This document shows positions 1 through 9,670 of a stretch of 64,000 bases of DNA, one piece after another. Source of the DNA: BJHQ01 sp964654285 (GTDB lineage Bacteria; Planctomycetota; UBA11346). The stretch's first letter is position 1; the number at the start of each line of letters is the position of its first letter. The stretch spans positions 1 to 64,000 of the forward strand of contig CAZZJC010000027.1 in NCBI GenBank assembly GCA_964654285.1, given 5' to 3'. The notes under the pieces are model-generated. The model saw nothing but the letters and a program-made list of their open reading frames with translations. It ran no database searches and had not been told where the DNA came from. The translations under genes and the position numbers were made by a program.

Positions 1-1243
<1,243 letters not shown>

Positions 1244-1289
1244 TGGGTGTATTCCTTGGTTTTAAGTGTGTTGGGGGGTGGTGTCGGGC

Positions 1290-1604
1290 TTACGAGATCT
1301 TGGCGAGGATGTCGTTCTCGCGCAGGATGACGACCTCGGCGCCGTCGACCGTGAGTTCCGTGCCGCTGTACTTGCCGAAGAGGATGGTGTCGCCGACGGC
1401 GACATCCGGCTTGGCGCGGGTGCCGTCGTCGAGGAGCTTGCCGGGTCCGACCGCGAGGACCTTGCCCTGGGTCGGCTTTTCCTTGGCGTTCTCGGGGAGG
1501 AGGATGCCGCCGGTGGTCTTGGTCTCGGGGTCGAGACGGGTGACCACGATACGGTCATCGAGGGGCTTGATGGTGACCTTGGGAGCGGGCTTGGCGCTGA
1601 CCAT
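1290..1604 (-). CDS. groES: 10 kDa co-chaperonin GroES
   Basis: Heptameric lid of the GroEL folding chamber. The 104-residue product has the usual GroES length plus a short N-terminal extension. It contains IKPLDDRIVV near the N-terminus, the mobile-loop region TKTTGGILLPENAKEKP and a C-terminal beta strand ending in DILAKIS. AGGA precedes the ATG. It lies between two groEL genes on the same strand (117 bp after groEL2, 46 bp before groEL1), so one transcript could supply both chaperonins. No CIRCE (HrcA) element was found around it. Confidence 0.98.
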   Translation of the reverse strand: MVSAKPAPKVTIKPLDDRIVVTRLDPETKTTGGILLPENAKEKPTQGKVLAVGPGKLLDDGTRAKPDVAVGDTILFGKYSGTELTVDGAEVVILRENDILAKIS

Positions 1605-1721
1605 GGTGGTGATTCCTTGAGTTGAGGTGGTTGGTTGAGGTGAGGTGTGAAGGTAGGAGCAGGGAAAGGCGTCGGCAGGAGGCGGGCGGCCGGCGCGGCG
1701 AGGCCGCGTCGGCAGGCGGGT

Positions 1722-3413
1722 TCAGAACCCGCCCATGCCGCCCATTCCACCCATGCCGCCCATTCCACCCATGCCGCCGCCCATTTCATCGTCGTCGCCG
1801 CCATGGCCGCCCTTCTTGCCGGCGTCCTTCTTCGGCTCCTTGATCTCGGCGATCATGGCCTCGGTGTTCAGCAGCAGGGTGGCGACGGAGGCGGCGTTGA
1901 TCAGGGCGCTCTTCGAGACCTTGACCGGGTCGATGACGCCGGCCTTGACCAGGTCTTCGATGGTGTCGGACTTGGCGTTGTAGCCGTTGTTGCCCTTTTC
2001 CTTGAGCACGCGGTTGACGATGACCTGGCCATCCTTGCCCGCGTTGGCGGCGATGGTGATGGTCGGCAGCTGGATCGCGGCGCGCACGATGTCGGCGCCG
2101 GCCTTCTCGTCGCCGGTGAGGCCGAGCTTGTCGATCGCGTCGAGGCAGCGCAGGTAGGCGGTTCCGCCACCGGCGACGATGCCCTCTTCGACCGCGGCGC
2201 GGGTGGCGTGGAGGGCGTCATCGACGCGGTCCTTGCGCTCCTTCATCGCGGCTTCGGTGGCGGCGCCGACCTTGATGACGGCGACGCCGCCGGCGAGCTT
2301 GGCCAGGCGCTCCTGGAGCTTCTCGCGGTCGTAGTCGCTCTTGGTGTCCTCGATCTCGCGGCGGATCGCCTTGATCCGGGCCTGGACGTCGGCGCGCTTG
2401 CCGGCGCCTTCGATGATCGTGGTGTATTCCTTCTCGACCTTGACCGACTTGGCCTGGCCCAGATCCGACAGCTCGACGTTCTTGAGGTCGATGCCGAGAT
2501 CCTCGAAGATCGCCTTGCCGTTGGTCAGCACCGCGATGTCTTCGAGCATCGCCTTGCGGCGGTCGCCGTAGCCGGGCGCCTTGACGGCGACGCACTTCAG
2601 GACCTTGCGCATGTTGTTGACCACCAGGGTGGCCAGGGCCTCGCCTTCGACATCTTCCGAGATGATCACCAGCGAGCGGTTGGCCTTGGCGACCTTCTCG
2701 AGCAGCGGAACGATGTCCTGCACCGACGAGATCTTCTTCTCATGGATGAGGATGTAGGGGTTCTCCAGCTCGGCGCTGAGGTTGTCGGTGTTGGTGATGA
2801 AGTTAGGGCTGCTGTAGCCGCGGTCGAACTGCATGCCTTCGACGACGTCGACCTCGTCCTTGACCGACTTGCCTTCCTCGACGGTGATGACGCCGTCTTC
2901 ACCGACCTTCTGCATCGCGTCGGCGATCTGCTTGCCGATCTCGATCTCGTTGTTGGCCGAGATCGCGCCGACGTTGGCGATGGCCTTGAAGTCGCCCTTC
3001 ACCTTGATCGCCTGCTTGTCGAGCTGGGCGTTCACGGCGGCGACGGCCTTCTCGATGCCGGACTTGACGTCGATCGGGCTGATGCCGGCGGTGACCGCGC
3101 GCAGGCCCTGCTTGAAGATCGCCTCGGCGAGCACGGTCGCGGTGGTGGTGCCGTCGCCGGCCTGGTCGCCGGTCTTCTTGGCGACCTCGCGCACCATGCG
3201 GGCGCCCATGTTCTCGAAGGCGCAGCGGAATTCGATCTGCTCGGCGACCGTCACCCCGTCCTTGGTGACCTGGGGCGTGCCCCAGCTCTTGTTGATGACC
3301 ACGTTGCGGCCGCTGGGGCCGAGGGTCGACTTGACGGTGCGGGCGAGCTTCTCGACGCCGCTCTTGATCTTCTCGCGCACGTCTTCGTTGAAGACGATCT
3401 TCTTGGCTGCCAT
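1722..3413 (-). CDS. groEL: 60 kDa chaperonin GroEL (second copy)
   Basis: Second chaperonin of 563 residues and first gene of the groEL2-groES-groEL1 set. It starts MAAKKIVFNEDVREKI, which is divergent from the usual MAK-FGEDAR N-terminus. The ATP motif GDGTTT is at 86-91 with the catalytic-loop Asp at 87, and the C-terminus is a GGM repeat ending in Phe. The chosen ATG at 3413 has AGGAG eight bases upstream; the frame is open for 34 more codons but those do not resemble GroEL. The GGM tail suggests a genuine folding chamber. The paralogue may be specialised or stress-induced; that is inference. Confidence 0.97.
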   Translation of the reverse strand: MAAKKIVFNEDVREKIKSGVEKLARTVKSTLGPSGRNVVINKSWGTPQVTKDGVTVAEQIEFRCAFENMGARMVREVAKKTGDQAGDGTTTATVLAEAIFKQGLRAVTAGISPIDVKSGIEKAVAAVNAQLDKQAIKVKGDFKAIANVGAISANNEIEIGKQIADAMQKVGEDGVITVEEGKSVKDEVDVVEGMQFDRGYSSPNFITNTDNLSAELENPYILIHEKKISSVQDIVPLLEKVAKANRSLVIISEDVEGEALATLVVNNMRKVLKCVAVKAPGYGDRRKAMLEDIAVLTNGKAIFEDLGIDLKNVELSDLGQAKSVKVEKEYTTIIEGAGKRADVQARIKAIRREIEDTKSDYDREKLQERLAKLAGGVAVIKVGAATEAAMKERKDRVDDALHATRAAVEEGIVAGGGTAYLRCLDAIDKLGLTGDEKAGADIVRAAIQLPTITIAANAGKDGQVIVNRVLKEKGNNGYNAKSDTIEDLVKAGVIDPVKVSKSALINAASVATLLLNTEAMIAEIKEPKKDAGKKGGHGGDDDEMGGGMGGMGGMGGMGGMGGF

Positions 3414-3517
3414 GTGATGGACTCCTTGGTTGGGTGCTTGAGGTGAAGAGGTGGGGGTGGCTACGGTGAGGAAGGGGGGGCCGGCGGCCAGGCGGGCTGC
3501 GGACGGTGCGCCCACTA

Positions 3518-3533
3518 TGCACGCGCCGTGCCA
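3518..3533 (-). promoter_or_regulatory. sigma-54-like -24/-12 site or small operator upstream of groEL2
   Basis: On the minus strand the sequence reads TGGCACGGCGCGTGCA. It matches the sigma-54 consensus TGGCACG-N4-TTGCW with one mismatch in the -12 half, and lies about 105 bp upstream of the groEL2 ATG. The same bases form an imperfect palindrome (GCACG-3-CGTGC), so an operator is an alternative. Chance occurrence in G+C-rich DNA cannot be excluded. Confidence 0.3.
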
Positions 3534-3591
3534 GCCTCGGATCGGCGGTCAGGCCTGTATTTTGGCTACTTTCGACCCGACCACGGGGATC

Positions 3592-3611
3592 GACCCGGCC
3601 GCAGCCGGGTC
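3592..3611 (-). terminator. hairpin after the FmdB-type gene
   Basis: An 8-bp perfect stem (GACCCGGC / GCCGGGTC) with a 4-nt loop lies 12 bp beyond the stop of the minus-strand FmdB-type gene. No T-tract follows, so it would be a weak or factor-dependent terminator. Confidence 0.35.
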
Positions 3612-3622
3612 AAAACGACAAT

Positions 3623-4018
3623 TCACGGCTTGCCGGGCTTGGTCTTGGGCGCTGCCGCCGGGCTGGTGGCGGGAGCCGCCTTGGGCTCGGGTTTCAGCTT
3701 GGGTTCGGGCTTGGCTTCAGGCGGCTTCGCCCCGGTCTTGCCGTCCGGCTTGGCTTCCGGTTTCACCGGCGTCTCGGCGGCTGCACCGGTCCCGCTTCCA
3801 CCTTTCTCTTCGGCCTTCTTCTTCTGATAGTCCGCGCTGCGGTTGTAATCGGTCTCCCAGAAGCCAGAGCCCTTGAAGATCACCGCCGCACCCTGCGAGA
3901 CCATGCGCGTGACCTTCGCCTTCTTGCACTGCGGGCACTTGGTCAGGGCCGCGTCCTTGATCGACTGGTAGACCTCGACGATGCCGCAGGTCGGGCAGGC
4001 GTATTCATAGGTCGGCAT
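3623..4018 (-). CDS. FmdB-family zinc ribbon protein with a Lys/Pro/Ala-rich tail
   Basis: Small putative regulatory protein of 131 residues. The first 60 residues are the FmdB/CxxC_CxxC_SSSS domain: MPTYEYACPTCG, then KCPQCKKAKVTRMVSQGAAVIFKGSGF, giving two CxxC zinc-binding knuckles. Residues from about 70 onwards are a low-complexity Lys/Pro/Ala tail. The start is MPTYEYA, the near-invariant N-terminus of the family; the open frame upstream is not conserved. The biochemical role of the family is unsettled. A second, degenerate family member lies at 29265-29531. It is divergent from the next gene on the plus strand. Confidence 0.85.
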   Translation of the reverse strand: MPTYEYACPTCGIVEVYQSIKDAALTKCPQCKKAKVTRMVSQGAAVIFKGSGFWETDYNRSADYQKKKAEEKGGSGTGAAAETPVKPEAKPDGKTGAKPPEAKPEPKLKPEPKAAPATSPAAAPKTKPGKP

Positions 4019-4173
4019 GGAATGGAGCTCCGGCGTGGTGGGGGGAGGGGATGGTGTCCCGCCCGGGAGCACGGGGAATGCCAAACCCGGGGAGGCCTGA
4101 CCGGCTGCGCGCGGCGACCGTCGCGCCTGCCGGCTTTCGCCTGCCAGGCCAGCCGCTAGCGTCCGCGACCCCC

Positions 4174-4683
4174 ATGGACGCGCACCCACCCGTCGGCGAA
4201 GGCTTCGTACGCATCCGCGTGCGCCTGCCACGCGGCGAAAGCTACACTCCGGGCGATCTCGTCCGCTTGGCCGGAGTCCCCGTCGACCAGCTTGGACCGA
4301 TCGCGGTCGAGGCCGGCGAGGCGCTCGTCGACGTGCGCGGGGCGCTCGGCCGGGATGCGCGCGCCAATCTGGAAAAAATCGGGCCGACGGCCCTGACCGG
4401 CTGGGGCTGGCGCTGGCTCAAGATCAACCTCGGGCGCAACCATGGCGTCGCGATCGGTCAGTTGCGCAAGATCCTGACCCAGGCCGAGGCGATGCCGGTG
4501 GGCAAGCTGATGCTCAACAACACCCACAGCCTGGTCGGCATCCAGGACTTCCGCCTCGCCCAGGTGCAGGAACGTCTGGGTGCGATGCGCGTCAACGGCT
4601 TCGCCGTGCGCTGCGAACCCCTGCCACCGGGGAAAGGTCCGGGTTCACCGGAGTTCATCCCAGGTGGGCGGGCGAACTACTGA
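4174..4683 (+). CDS. stand-alone protein with tandem DbpA-type RNA-binding folds
   Basis: 169-residue soluble protein. Two similar halves resemble the RNA-binding domain found at the C-terminus of DbpA/CsdA DEAD-box helicases. Half one is about residues 10-75 (FVRIRVRLPRGESYTPGDLV, then IGPIAVEAGEALVDV-like strands). Half two is about 80-155 (LKINLGRNHGVAIGQLRKIL, then VGKLMLNNTHSLVGI). The second half keeps the INLGRxxG turn typical of the family. There is no helicase core. ATG 4174 was chosen because homology-like sequence starts just after it; the Shine-Dalgarno sequence is weak. RNA binding, perhaps on rRNA, is inferred from fold resemblance only. Confidence 0.6.
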   Translation: MDAHPPVGEGFVRIRVRLPRGESYTPGDLVRLAGVPVDQLGPIAVEAGEALVDVRGALGRDARANLEKIGPTALTGWGWRWLKINLGRNHGVAIGQLRKILTQAEAMPVGKLMLNNTHSLVGIQDFRLAQVQERLGAMRVNGFAVRCEPLPPGKGPGSPEFIPGGRANY

Positions 4684-4813
4684 CTCCTGGTGTTCGCCAG
4701 AGGGAAGACCGCAAAGGGCACGAAATCCTCAAGGACCGGTAGCGTATTTGCCGCGCCAAAGCCGGCGATCCTTCGGCACCAGCGGTCAGGGAAGTCTCTG
4801 CGCCTGGGATCGC

Positions 4814-5764
4814 TCAAGGAGCGGTCAGCACCGGCCGCACGCCAGCCAGCGCGTGGTTGACCACCGGATCGAGGGGCAGGCGGGAGGCCAGCCGCAGTTC
4901 GAAGACTGAGGAATTCCACGCCCCGCCGCGCAGGATGCCCTCGGCGGCGGAACCGCCGTCCGACACCCATTCCGCGACGTTGCCGCTGATGTCATACAGT
5001 CCCCAGGCGTTGGCTTGCCGGCGCAGCGACTGCTGCGGGCCGCGCAGGGTCGTGGTGCCGCTCGCCACCGCCCAGGTGCGCACGGTGGCCAGGTCGGTCG
5101 CTTCGCCCCAGGCGTAGGTGCCGTTGGCGCCGGCGCGGGCGGCGGCCTCCCATTCATCGTTGGACGGGAGACGGATGCGGGCGCCACCTGCGGGCCGCCA
5201 GGCGGCGAACGCGGTGGTTGCGGCATTGAGACTGATCCCGTTGGCCGCGACCAGGTTCGCGTTGGCATCGCCGAGCGAATCCGTCGAGTTCAGCGTGGTC
5301 CATGGAGAGGTCCCCGCGATCGCGCGCCACTGGCTGCGCGACAGTTCCCCGGCGGCGATCCAATAGGTGCCGAGCGTGACCGTGCGCGGCGCCTCCTCGC
5401 CTGGATAGGCCAGGTTGCCGAGGCTGCCGACCGGCGAGCCCAGCGCGAAGGATCCGCCTGCCACCTTGCGGAAGACGAGGTTCGCCGGGTCGGCCGTGGT
5501 CGGATCCCAGCCCGCCGGATGCAGGGTCAGCGCGCCGGTGGCGATCGCGATCTCCTTCCAGGTGTCGTCGCTCGCCGGCGGCGGGGGTGGGGCCGCTCCG
5601 CCGCCTCCGCCACCACCTCCCCCGCCGAAGCAGGCGGTGAGCAGAAGCAGGGCGACCAGGGTCGTGCCGGCGGTGGATAACCTGGAAAAAAGCATGGCAG
5701 GTGACATGGGTACCGGATCGTGGCTGGCACTGGTGGGGGCTCTGTCGGGGATGCGGGCGCTCAT
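4814..5764 (-). CDS. lipoprotein with formylglycine-generating-enzyme (SUMF1)-like domain
   Basis: 316 residues from the ATG at 5764. The start overlaps the stop of the upstream subtilase (ATGA) and has GGGAG seven bases before it; internal ATGs at 5707 or 5695 would give a more typical signal peptide. The N-terminus carries a hydrophobic segment and lipobox LLTAC, then about ten Gly and a Pro run as a linker. The rest is an FGE-sulfatase fold: KVAGGSFALGSP, RLPSNDEWEAAARAG, GLYDISGNVAEWVSDGG, ILRGGAWNSS. Family members oxidise sulfatase Cys or act as non-catalytic binding modules. The Cys pair of true FGEs is not evident, so enzymatic activity is doubtful. It is probably surface-anchored and made together with the protease. 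Confidence 0.85.
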   Translation of the reverse strand: MSARIPDRAPTSASHDPVPMSPAMLFSRLSTAGTTLVALLLLTACFGGGGGGGGGGAAPPPPPASDDTWKEIAIATGALTLHPAGWDPTTADPANLVFRKVAGGSFALGSPVGSLGNLAYPGEEAPRTVTLGTYWIAAGELSRSQWRAIAGTSPWTTLNSTDSLGDANANLVAANGISLNAATTAFAAWRPAGGARIRLPSNDEWEAAARAGANGTYAWGEATDLATVRTWAVASGTTTLRGPQQSLRRQANAWGLYDISGNVAEWVSDGGSAAEGILRGGAWNSSVFELRLASRLPLDPVVNHALAGVRPVLTAP

Positions 5765-8232
5765 CCGGGCGCTCCCGGACGGTCGACGACGAGGAGGAGG
5801 ATCTCCTGGTCGCAGATCGCGGTCGGCTTCGTGTTCACGATCGTCGTCGCGCGCAGGATCGCCGGCACGTGGACGCTGGTGCCGGGGGCGGCGGTCGAAC
5901 CCGGAATCGTCCAGGTCATCAGCCCGGTATCGCTGACCGCCATCCCGGGCGGACCGCGGAGCAGGCTCCAGCGCACGCTGCCGCCGGCGAGTCCGTTGGC
6001 GCTGCCGCTGGCCTGGTAGGTCCAGATGTCGCCTTCGCTGGCGGTCAGGGTGGGCCGCGAGGTGATGACCGGGGGCGTGCCGCTGATGCTCAGCGTGAAC
6101 GGGAAGGCGATCGAGCCGGTGGTGGTGCTGATGGTCACCGTCAAGCGATGCACCCCGGCGAGGAGATCCGTCAGCGGCAGCGCGCTGGTGCCGCTCGCCA
6201 CCACGACGCCGGCCTCGCTCGCGCTTACCCCGGTGACCGCCGCTCCGCCCAGACTGGCCGGTACCGCGATCGATTGCGCGGCGCTGGTGCTGTTGCCGGC
6301 GTCGAATCCGGGGATCAGCCGGGTGCCGCGCAGGATCAGGCGGGCCGAGACCAGGGTGCCGACATCCAGCGGACCTTCATCGGACACCGTCAATTTCCAG
6401 GTGCCGACCGCCTGTTCGCCCCAGCAGCGCACGGTCATGAAGGTCCAGTCGACATCCTTGCCCCCATCGTTGGGCCGGATGCCGGTCAGGGTGCTCGCGG
6501 TGCCGCCGGGCGAGGTCAGCACCAGGCGCAGATCGCCCCGGAAGGGATGGGTGATCCTCACCGCGAGCTGGACGTGTTCGACGCGCATCGGCTGCACCGC
6601 ACCCGCATCCAGGTTCAGGTTCACCCCGAGCGGATCGTTGTCGGGGATCGCCAGGGCCAGGGTGCCGCTGTCGACCGTCTGCACCGTCTCGCCCGGCATG
6701 GTCACCCAGGTCGTCGCCAGGCCGACCGCCGAGCCCGCGTCGACCAGGCCGCCGCCGAACTGGTGGTGGTGCCACAGCCGCACCGGTGCGCCGGCGTTCT
6801 GGACCCATCCGGCATCGCCGGGTTGCAGCCGGCTGGCGGTGCTGAACAGGATCTCCTGCACATCGCGCCAGCCCAGGTCCGGCCGTGCCTGCAAAAGCAG
6901 GGCGCACACCCCGGCGACCTGCGGAGTCGCACCGGAGGTTCCGTTGAAGCCGGCGAAATAATCGCCCGCGCTGCCGCTGGCCGGGTTGAATCCACCGCTG
7001 CCCGGGACATCGGTGGTGACCAGGCCCTGGCCGGCGACCTGGGGCGACGGACCGCTCGGGGCGCTGACCAGCAGGTTCGCGCCGGGTTCGGAATAGGAGG
7101 GATGCGTCCCGTCCCGCAGGGCGGCGCCGATCGCGATCACGAACGGCGAGTTGGCATAGCCGTCCCAGTTGGAGTCGTCCTGGCTACCGCCGCCGTTGCC
7201 GCCGGCCCAGCAGTACACCACGCCCTTGCCGCCCCGCCCGCTGATGACCGCCTGCTCGCGCGCCGCTGCCGCCAACGGACCGGGGCCCTCGACGGTGGCG
7301 CCGTTGTCGTTCGGTCCCCAGCTGTTGGTCGACACCATCACCCCATCGCTGGCGGTGGTCGTCCGCCAGCCGATCGCCTGCGATTCGCTGAGGTCGTCGA
7401 TCGCAGCGGCGATCAGGCGCAACCCGAACAGGCGCGATCCGGAGGCGACGCCGATCCCGCCCACCCCGTTGCCGCCGACCATCGCGACCAGGCCGCCGCA
7501 GGAGGTGCCGTGGCCGTCGCCGTTGGCGACCTGCGGCCGGGGATCGTTGCTCGGCCCGGAATTCCAGTTGAAATGGAAGATGCTGCCCAGGACGGGGCAG
7601 TTGGCGGCGAGATCTTCGTGGTCGATCTGCAGGCCATCGTCGATCACCGCCACGGTCACTCCCACACCGGTGGTGCCCAGGCTCCAGGCCGCAGCCGCAT
7701 TGAGGCCATAGGTCCCGCCGCCGACCGGCGCGAGGTTCCATTGCGTTGCCGCGAGCGGATCCGCCGCCCGTTTGGCGCGGATGCGCAGGAGCAGCGGATC
7801 CGCCTCGCCGAGCGCGCGCAGGCGCGGCAGCGCGGCGAGGGCGGCATCGGCATCCGCGAAGGTCGCCAGACGCCAGCCTTTGGCGCTGGTCGGCGCGACC
7901 GCGATCGCGCCGACCGCAGCGGCATCGACCCCGTCGCCGATCAGCACCTGGGCCGTGGCGATGCGGCGGTGGAACGCATCGCGCCGTCCGCCGTCGTACA
8001 GCACCGGGGCGGAACCCGCCGCCTGCGCCCCCGGCTTCGCCAGCACCAGGCCGCCATCGACCGCCTGGTCGCCGGGGATTGCCCTGGCCTTCCGCGCCAC
8101 GGCCGGATCGCCGACGAAGGCCCGTTCGTCGCCGGCCAGGGTGAACGACCGCACCTGGCCGCCATCGCGGCAGACGAGATCCGCCGCAGCGAGACCGGAA
8201 ATCGCAAAGAATCCGAGGATAATGGCGCGCAT
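5761..8232 (-). CDS. secreted subtilisin/kexin-like serine protease with P-domain
   Basis: 823 residues. The signal peptide is MRAIILGFFAISGLAAA; the start ATG at 8232 was chosen for it, and ATG 8244 would add four residues. A propeptide-like region runs to about 165. The S8 catalytic domain has Asp198 (AVIDDG), His241 (GDGHGTSCGGL) and Ser433 (FNGTSGATPQVAG). A P/homoB domain follows at about 510-640 (HPFRGDLRLVLTSPGG, GTWKLTVSDEG). The C-terminus has one or two Ig/cadherin-like domains (PPVITSRPTLTASEGD). This is the architecture of kexin-like proprotein convertases. It is translationally coupled to the downstream SUMF1-like lipoprotein, so the pair may work together at the cell surface. 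Confidence 0.93.
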   Translation of the reverse strand: MRAIILGFFAISGLAAADLVCRDGGQVRSFTLAGDERAFVGDPAVARKARAIPGDQAVDGGLVLAKPGAQAAGSAPVLYDGGRRDAFHRRIATAQVLIGDGVDAAAVGAIAVAPTSAKGWRLATFADADAALAALPRLRALGEADPLLLRIRAKRAADPLAATQWNLAPVGGGTYGLNAAAAWSLGTTGVGVTVAVIDDGLQIDHEDLAANCPVLGSIFHFNWNSGPSNDPRPQVANGDGHGTSCGGLVAMVGGNGVGGIGVASGSRLFGLRLIAAAIDDLSESQAIGWRTTTASDGVMVSTNSWGPNDNGATVEGPGPLAAAAREQAVISGRGGKGVVYCWAGGNGGGSQDDSNWDGYANSPFVIAIGAALRDGTHPSYSEPGANLLVSAPSGPSPQVAGQGLVTTDVPGSGGFNPASGSAGDYFAGFNGTSGATPQVAGVCALLLQARPDLGWRDVQEILFSTASRLQPGDAGWVQNAGAPVRLWHHHQFGGGLVDAGSAVGLATTWVTMPGETVQTVDSGTLALAIPDNDPLGVNLNLDAGAVQPMRVEHVQLAVRITHPFRGDLRLVLTSPGGTASTLTGIRPNDGGKDVDWTFMTVRCWGEQAVGTWKLTVSDEGPLDVGTLVSARLILRGTRLIPGFDAGNSTSAAQSIAVPASLGGAAVTGVSASEAGVVVASGTSALPLTDLLAGVHRLTVTISTTTGSIAFPFTLSISGTPPVITSRPTLTASEGDIWTYQASGSANGLAGGSVRWSLLRGPPGMAVSDTGLMTWTIPGSTAAPGTSVHVPAILRATTIVNTKPTAICDQEILLLVVDRPGAPG

Positions 8233-8318
8233 GCCGGGCAGCATGCGGGGGAACGTCTGTTCGCAATGTGAAACCACGTTTGGCAGACGGGACGTGATCG
8301 TTGACGTACGCAATGCTG

Positions 8319-8339
8319 GAATGCTTGAATGCTTGAATG
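8319..8339. repeat. short tandem repeat GAATGCTT (2.6 copies)
   Basis: GAATGCTT is repeated 2.6 times without change in the divergent space between the subtilase gene and glf. A TTGACG hexamer lies just upstream at 8301-8306, but no clear -10 box follows. The role is unknown. Confidence 0.7.
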
Positions 8340-8393
8340 GTCCGCCAGAGGGCAGGCTTGCGATGGCGGTCGTTGCGGACGACAACCTGGGGC

Positions 8394-9578
8394 ATGGCAG
8401 AGGCGGCGCGGTTCGATGCGGTGGTGGTCGGGGCCGGATTGGCGGGGGCGACCATGGCCGAGCGTCTGGCCTCGGCCGGCCGCAGCGTCCTGGTGGTCGA
8501 CCGCCGCGAGCATCTCGCGGGCAACGCCTTCGACCATGCCGACGCGCACGGGGTGGTCATCCACCGCTACGGTCCGCACATCTTCCATACCAACAGCGAC
8601 CTGGTGGCGGCCTATCTGTCGCGATTCACCGCCTGGCGGCCCTACCGGCATCGGGTGCTGGCGCGGGTGTCCTGGCGCGGCCGGCAGGAACTGGTGCCGA
8701 TACCGATCAACCGCACCACGATCAACCGGCTCTACGGCACCGACCTCGATCCCGCCGGGGTGGCGGCGCTGCTCGACCGCCTGCGCGAACCGCGTTCGCC
8801 GCTGGCCACCAGCGAGGATGTCGTGGTCGACGCGGTCGGCCGCGAACTCTACGAAGCCTTCTTCCGCGGCTATACCCGCAAGCAGTGGGGGCGCGACCCT
8901 TCCGGACTCGATGCGGCCGTGACCGCCCGCATCCCGACCCGCTGCGATGATGACGACCGCTATTTCACCGACTCCTTCCAGGCGATGCCGGCGGAAGGCT
9001 ACGCCGCCCTGGTCGCACGCATGCTCGACCATCCCAACATCCGGGTGGAGTTGAGCCGCGATCTCAGCGCCGCCGCCGCGCACGCCCTCGCCCCGCTGGT
9101 GGTCTGGACCGGCCCCCTCGATGCCTATTTCGGCAGCGATCTCGGCGCCCTGCCCTGGCGCAGCCTGCGCTTCGAGCACGAGCACCGCCCGCTCGTGCGC
9201 GCCCAGGCTGCTCCGGTGGTCAACGAGTGCGACGCGGTGGTGCCCTTCACCCGCACCAGCGAACTCACCCAGATCACCGGCCAGGCCCATGCCGGCACCA
9301 CCCTCACCCGCGAGTTCCCGCAGGACCACGGCGACCCCTACTACCCCGTCCCCGCCCCCGAGGCGAAGGCCCTCGCCGACCGCTACCGCGCCCGCGCCGC
9401 CAGCGAACCCGCGACGATCTTCGTCGGCCGCCTCGCCCAGTACCGCTATTTCAACATGGATCAGGTCGTGGCGGCGGCGCTCACCCAGGCGGAGAAATGC
9501 ACCGCGCAGTCGCCGAGCTTTCCGCCGGCCGATGATCCAACAGCCGAGCGATTGCACCGCGATGGCGCCGGCGGATAA
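8394..9578 (+). CDS. glf: UDP-galactopyranose mutase
   Basis: FAD enzyme that interconverts UDP-galactopyranose and UDP-galactofuranose in the cytosol. 394 residues, the normal family length. The FAD GxGxxG is at about 12-17 (VVGAGLAGA). Family motifs visible are RYGPHIFHT, PIPINRTTINRLYG, FFRGYTRKQWGRDP, CDDDDRYFTDSFQAMP and the C-terminal GRLAQYRYFNMDQVV. ATG 8394 was preferred to the 19-codon longer frame because MAEAARFDAVVVGAG starts directly at the FAD fold. It opens the glycan cluster and implies that the glycan contains galactofuranose. Confidence 0.95.
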   Translation: MAEAARFDAVVVGAGLAGATMAERLASAGRSVLVVDRREHLAGNAFDHADAHGVVIHRYGPHIFHTNSDLVAAYLSRFTAWRPYRHRVLARVSWRGRQELVPIPINRTTINRLYGTDLDPAGVAALLDRLREPRSPLATSEDVVVDAVGRELYEAFFRGYTRKQWGRDPSGLDAAVTARIPTRCDDDDRYFTDSFQAMPAEGYAALVARMLDHPNIRVELSRDLSAAAAHALAPLVVWTGPLDAYFGSDLGALPWRSLRFEHEHRPLVRAQAAPVVNECDAVVPFTRTSELTQITGQAHAGTTLTREFPQDHGDPYYPVPAPEAKALADRYRARAASEPATIFVGRLAQYRYFNMDQVVAAALTQAEKCTAQSPSFPPADDPTAERLHRDGAGG

Positions 9579-9670
9579 GTCCGGCATGCCACCGCTCAGC
9601 GCCATCCCGTCTTGTGCGCAGACCTTTGCTCGGGTCTTGGCTGGGTCGCAGGAACGGTGAACAAGGCGGC

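Noticed and set aside
1735..1790. Short tandem repeat at the end of groEL2
   Set aside because: It encodes the normal GGM tail of GroEL and is explained by the protein.
1647..3446. Plus-strand open frame of 599 codons opposite groEL2
   Set aside because: Mirror frame of GroEL2 with repetitive low-complexity translation and no motif.
3414..3622. CIRCE (HrcA) operator for the chaperonin genes
   Set aside because: No TTAGCACTC-N9-GAGTGCTAA or close variant was seen in the leader or between the three genes.
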